Shown here: piece after piece, positions 59,709 to 64,000 of the stretch
Numbering within the stretch: position 1 is the first letter of the stretch
How the letters are laid out: the number at the start of each line of letters is the position of its first letter
Origin: Antedon mediterranea
Taxonomy: Eukaryota > Echinodermata > Crinoidea > Comatulida > Antedonidae
Direction: 5' to 3'
Assembly (NCBI RefSeq): GCF_964355755.1
Contig: NC_092678.1
Location: forward strand, 705,922 to 769,921
Length of the DNA: 64,000 nt
Notes under the pieces: model-generated
What the model was told of the DNA's origin: nothing
The model's database searches: none
What the model saw: the letters and a program-made list of their open reading frames with translations, nothing else
Program-made: the position numbers and the translations under genes

Positions 59709-60600
59709 GGGTTTGTACCCTATAAGATGGTTTGTACCCTATAAGATGGTTTGTACCCTATAAGATGGTTTGTACCCTATAAGATGGTTTGTACCCTATA
59801 AGATGGTTTGTACCCTATAAGATGGTTTGTACCCTATACGATGGTTTGTACCCTATACGATGGTTTGTACCCTATAAGATGGTTTGTACCCTATAAGATG
59901 GTTTGTACCCTATAAGATGGTTTGTACCCTATAAGATGGTTTGTACCCTATAAGATGGTTTGTACCCTATAAGATGGTTTGTACCCTATACGATGGTTTG
60001 TACCCTATACGATGGTTTGTACCCTATAAGATGGTTTGTACCATATAAGATGGTTTGTACCCTATAAGATGGTTTGTACCCTATAAGATGGTTTGTACCC
60101 TATAAGATGGTTTGTACCCTATACGATGGTTTGTACCCTATACGATGGTTTGTACCCTATAAGATGGTTTGTACCCTATAAGATGGTTTGTACCCTATAA
60201 GATGGTTTGTACCCTATAAGATGGTTTGTACCCTATAAGATGGTTTGTACCCTATAAGATGGTTTGTACCCTATACGATGGTTTGTACCCTATACGATGG
60301 TTTGTACCCTATAAGATGGTTTGTACCATATAAGATGGTTTGTACCCTATAAGATGGTTTGTACCCTATAAGATGGTTTGTACCCTATAAGATGGTTTGT
60401 ACCCTATAAGATGGTTTGTACCCTATAAGATGGTTTGTACCCTATACGATGGTTTGTACCCTATAAGATGGTTTGTACCCTATAAGATGGTTTGTACCCT
60501 ATAAGATGGTTTGTACCCTATAAGATGGTTTGTACCCTATAAGATGGTTTGTACCCTATAAGATGGTTTGTACCCTATAAGATGGTTTGTACCCTATAAG
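59709..60600. repeat. 19-bp minisatellite, about 47 copies
   Basis: Unit GGTTTGTACCCTATAAGAT. Variant units (CTATACGAT in adjacent pairs, ACCATATAAG) recur in the same order about 285 bp apart, showing block duplication. Confidence 0.97.
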
Positions 60601-61868
60601 ATCTTTGGTTTGTACTCTATAAGATGTTTGGTTTGTACCATATAAGATGGTTTGTACCCTATAAGATGTTTGGTTTGTACCCTATAAGATGTTTGGTTTG
60701 TACCCTATAAGATGTTTGGTTTGTACCCTTTAAGATGTTTGGTTTGTACCCTATAAGATGTTTGGTTTCTACCCTATAAGATGTTTGGTTTGTACCCTAT
60801 AAGATGTTTGGTTTGTACCCTATAAGATGTTTGGTTTGTACCCTATAAGATGTTTGGTTTGTACCCTATAAGATGTTTGGTTTGTACCCTATAAGATGTT
60901 TGGTTTGTACCCTATAAGATGTTTGGTTTGTACCCTATAAGATGTTTGGTTTGTACCCTATAAGATGTTTGGTTTGTACCCTATAAGATGTTTGGTTTGT
61001 ACCCTATAAGATGTTTGGTTTGTACCCTATAAGATGTTTGGTTTGTACCCTATAAGATGTTTGGTTTGTACCCTATAAGATGTTTGGTTTGTACCCTATA
61101 AGATGTTTGGTTTGTACCCTATAAGATGTTTGGTTTGTACCCTATAAGATGTTTGGTTTGTACCCTATAAGATGTTTGGTTTGTACCCTATAAGATGTTT
61201 GGTTTGTACCCTATAAGATGTTTGGTTTGTACCCTATAAGATGTTTGGTTTGTACCCTATAAGATGTTTGGTTTCTACCCTATAAGATGTTTGGTTTGTA
61301 CCCTATAAGATGTTTGGTTTGTACCCTATAAGATGTTTGGTTTGTACCCTATAAGATGTTTGGTTTGTACCCTATAAGATGTTTGGTTTGTACCTTATAA
61401 GATGTTTGGTTTGTACCCTATAAGATGTTTGGTTTGTACCCTATAAGATGTTTGGTTTGTACCCTATAAGATGTTTGGTTTGTACCCTATAAGATGTTTG
61501 GTTTGTACCCTATAAGATGTTTGGTTTGTACCCTATAAGATGTTTGGTTTGTACCCTATAAGATGTTTGGTTTGTACCCTATAAGATGTTTGGTTTGTAC
61601 CTTATAAGATGTTTGGTTTGTACCTTATAAGATGTTTGGTTTGTACTCTATAAGATGTTTGGTTTGTACCCTATAAGATGTTTGGTTTGTACCCTATAAG
61701 ATGTTTGGTTTGTACCCTATAAGATGTTTGGTTTGTACCCTATAAGATGTTTGGTTTGTACCCTATAAGATGTTTGGTTTGTACCCTATAAGATGTTTGG
61801 TTTGTACCTTATAAGATGTTTGGTTTGTACCCTATAAGATGTTTGGTTTCTACCCTATAAGATGTTTA
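60601..61868. repeat. 23-bp minisatellite, about 55 copies, derived from the 19-bp array
   Basis: The unit is the 19-mer plus an inserted GTTT (GTTTGGTTTGTACCCTATAA + GAT). The first junction units carry TCTTT/GTTT variants at 60601-60660, with a single 19-bp relapse at about 60645. Confidence 0.97.
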
Positions 61869-62200
61869 CCGATTTGTACCAAAAATATTCATTAGAAACG
61901 AATAATATTTAAAAGGAATAGAATAAACACTCACGTAAAATGCCAACACTAAAATTATAATTTTACAATTTAAATTAAAAAAATAAATTAATAACTACAT
62001 TCTGAAACGCTGCATAATAAATTATATAAATAAATATACGACTGTGTTACATTATATGATTCCTATTTTAATAATGTTATTTCTAAATTAAATTTTACCG
62101 AATTTTCTAATTAATGTATGTTTTTCTGCAAACAGAAAACAGTACGGGTCGCAATAATAGTTGACGAGCCAGATCGTATTGATTGTGCGATCATTCGGGA
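61869..62200. other. Spacer downstream of transporter F
   Basis: AT-rich DNA with no recognised feature. Confidence 0.4.
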
Positions 62201-62595
62201 AAATACGCTAACACGCGCGCGGCTATTGAGTCCTGAAAATACGCTAACACGCGCGGCTATTGAGTCCTTAAAATACGCTAACACGCGCGGCTATTGAGTC
62301 CTGAAAATACGCTAACACGCGCGGCTATTGAGTCCTTAAAATACGCTAACACGCGCGGCTATTGAGTCCTGAAAATACGCTAACACGCGCGGCTATTGAG
62401 TCCTTAAAATACGCTTACATGCGCGCGGCTATTGAGTCGTCCTGAAAATACGCTAACACGCGCGGCTATTGAGTCCTTAAAATACGCTAACACGCGCGGC
62501 TATTGAGTCCTGAAAATACGCTAACACGCGCGGCTATTGAGTCCTTAAAATACGCTTACATGCGCGCGGCTATTGAGTCGTCCTGAAAATACGCA
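62201..62595. repeat. 34-bp minisatellite with alternating units, about 12 copies
   Basis: Units AAAATACGCTAACACGCGCG + GCTATTGAGTCCTG alternate with a CCTT-ending form. A longer variant (CTTACATGCGCGCGG... GTCGTCCTG) appears twice, so blocks were duplicated. Located about 100 bp beyond the stop of transporter F. Confidence 0.95.
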
Positions 62596-62695
62596 TATTA
62601 TTTCAATGAGCCTGCGTAGAATGACTTTTTGACTTGACAGCAGTATAGTGGCACGTCAATAAAACAAGATTTGAACCAGGAAATTCAATGACGTC

Positions 62696-63777
62696 TCATA
62701 TTACAGTTTCAGTCGCAGACTGTGCAGCACCGGTGGCCGTGTATATATCTCTTACCTTATATTTTAAGTAGTAAAATCTTGGAAGCACTTGAAACAAAAA
62801 GGCAACGAAGAACAGTGATCCCATAGCGAAGAAAGCGGTGTTGTACGAACCAGACACGTCATAGATCCACCCTGAAAACAACATACAAACATTTATTTAT
62901 AAGTCGGCATATTATATACAGTTATATCTAATAATAATTATATTATTATTAAACTTACCTGTAAAGAAACCGCCAACCACACCCGAGGGCGCAGTACTGA
63001 ACAGTAATACACCCATCGCTTTGGGAAAGTTCCGAACTCCAACGATTTCTCTCGAAATAAGGTAAATAAGCGGAAGAGATCCACCAACCGACCATCCTAT
63101 AATGAGAATGCTTCCAGCTAAAGATGCGTAACGTGTGCAAAATGGTATCAAGAACGTACACAAACTCGCCGTTAATAACGTTAAAGCAAACAGTTTGGAT
63201 GACGTAATAAAGTTGAATTTAATCGGAACTCCGTTAAACAGCCGACTTACGAGGTTACCAATACCGAAAATTGTCATTAAAAGTGCCGCGTTATGCTCAG
63301 ATATACCGATGTCTACGGCATGCGATACAAGATGGTAGGCAGTACCAATAAACGATAAATAAAATAAATTCGCTATAATCAACATAAATCCAAAAAGAGG
63401 ATACGTTAGTGGTAACTTTAAATACTCTTTAAATAATTCTTTTGTTCCTTTTTCCTCCTCAATTATCTCCTTCTTTTTGTCATCATCATCATCATCATCA
63501 GCGCGTACTTCAATAAACTTCTGATCTTCTTTCATTGTTTTTGGATCTTTAAAAATAACTAGACTAATGAGAGATGCATGGAGTACACAGGCCCCTAGGA
63601 GTAGTAGAGATCCTCTCCAGCCATACATTGATCTTAGTACGTTTATTAAGAAAGGAAAGGTGATCAAGGCAACAGCCGTTCCTGCCGTAACAACACCATT
63701 AGCAATTGATACGTGCTCGTCACAGCTAATTCCTATAAACGCAACCGTGTTTGAAAATACCATTGAAACGCCAAAAC
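62696..63777 (-). CDS. SLC16-like major-facilitator transporter F, 3' half
   Basis: Exon 3 at 63777-62959 (819 nt, 273 codons) and exon 4 at 62871-62696 on the minus strand; both intron boundaries are GT-AG, phase 1. Exons 1 and 2 must lie right of the window. Seen: FGVSMVFSNTVAFIGISCDE, HVSIANGVVTAGTAVAL, YGWRGSLLLLGACVLHASLI, an inter-lobe loop with seven consecutive Asp (RADDDDDDDKKKEIIEEEKG), TIFGIGNLVSRLFNGVPIKF, GGSLPLIYLISREIVGVRNF, then the terminal GWIYDVSGSYNTAFFAMGSL exon. A complete, apparently functional part of a 12-helix transporter closely related to C and E. Confidence 0.92.
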
Positions 63778-64000
63778 CTGCAGACACAAAATACAAATAT
63801 ATCTGACATTGAATGTTGCAAGTTGTATAGTTACTTTTTACGTAAAAAGGGATGTAATATATATTTGGCAGATTTCCTAGCGGAGTATATTTAACAAAGG
63901 AATCTAGGTCAATACATTTTTTAACCAGTAGGGCCTAATTTTCCCACCAAAGATGAGATTTGTTTTATTGTTTTAAATCGAAAATGTTCTTGGCTTTCAC
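63778..64000. other. Intron 2 of transporter F, to the window edge
   Basis: Non-coding. Exon 2 (expected 144 bp, with a KIGYRRT motif) is not present in these 223 bases. Confidence 0.6.

Overview
The window is a stretch of animal nuclear genome: AT-rich, with genes split into phase-consistent exons by GT-AG introns, dense minisatellites, palindromic MITEs and retroelement remains. There is nothing prokaryotic in it. A laminin beta chain, GMPPB and a lineage-expanded SLC16-like family point to a marine invertebrate. The frequent palindrome TAGGCCTA and the repeat style make an echinoderm my best guess, but that is inference, since no sequence here fixes the phylum.

Layout. (1) 1-10.9 kb, minus strand: the 5' end of a laminin beta gene (signal-peptide exon, then most of the LamNT domain in two exons). 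Its introns hold three TIR elements and several minisatellites, and the gene runs off the left edge. (2) 10.9-14.1 kb: the divergent intergenic region, with a degenerate LINE. (3) 14.1-17.2 kb, plus strand: a complete nine-exon GMPPB gene of 360 aa. Its last intron begins with a tandem array that has copied the exon 8 end together with the splice donor. (4) 17.2-25.2 kb: no recognised gene. It is dominated by a 3.7-kb array of about 102 copies of a 36-bp unit, open in five of six frames. (5) 25.4-64 kb, minus strand: a tandem array of SLC16-like major-facilitator transporters. I call them A (440 aa), B (467 aa), C (450 aa), D (truncated, frameshifted pseudogene), E (455 aa) and F (3' half only, runs off the right edge). 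Every intact copy has the same four-exon plan with phase-1 introns and a 144-bp second exon.

Mobile DNA. A decayed Ty3/gypsy element lies in antisense within intron 1 of gene A. A Penelope-like RT fragment, three LINE tails, two tRNA-derived SINE fragments and at least seven TIR/MITE families fill introns and spacers. Minisatellites (13 to 66-bp units, several with higher-order structure) occupy more than 10 kb.

How the genes relate. Laminin beta (basement membrane) and GMPPB (GDP-mannose supply for glycosylation) are head-to-head neighbours but not a pathway. The transporters are a local duplication series: C, D, E and F are recent relatives, and D and E also share 3' flanking DNA. Exon coordinates were worked out by hand from splice consensus, reading-frame arithmetic and family conservation. 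Total coding length is a multiple of three in GMPPB and in transporters A, B, C and E.
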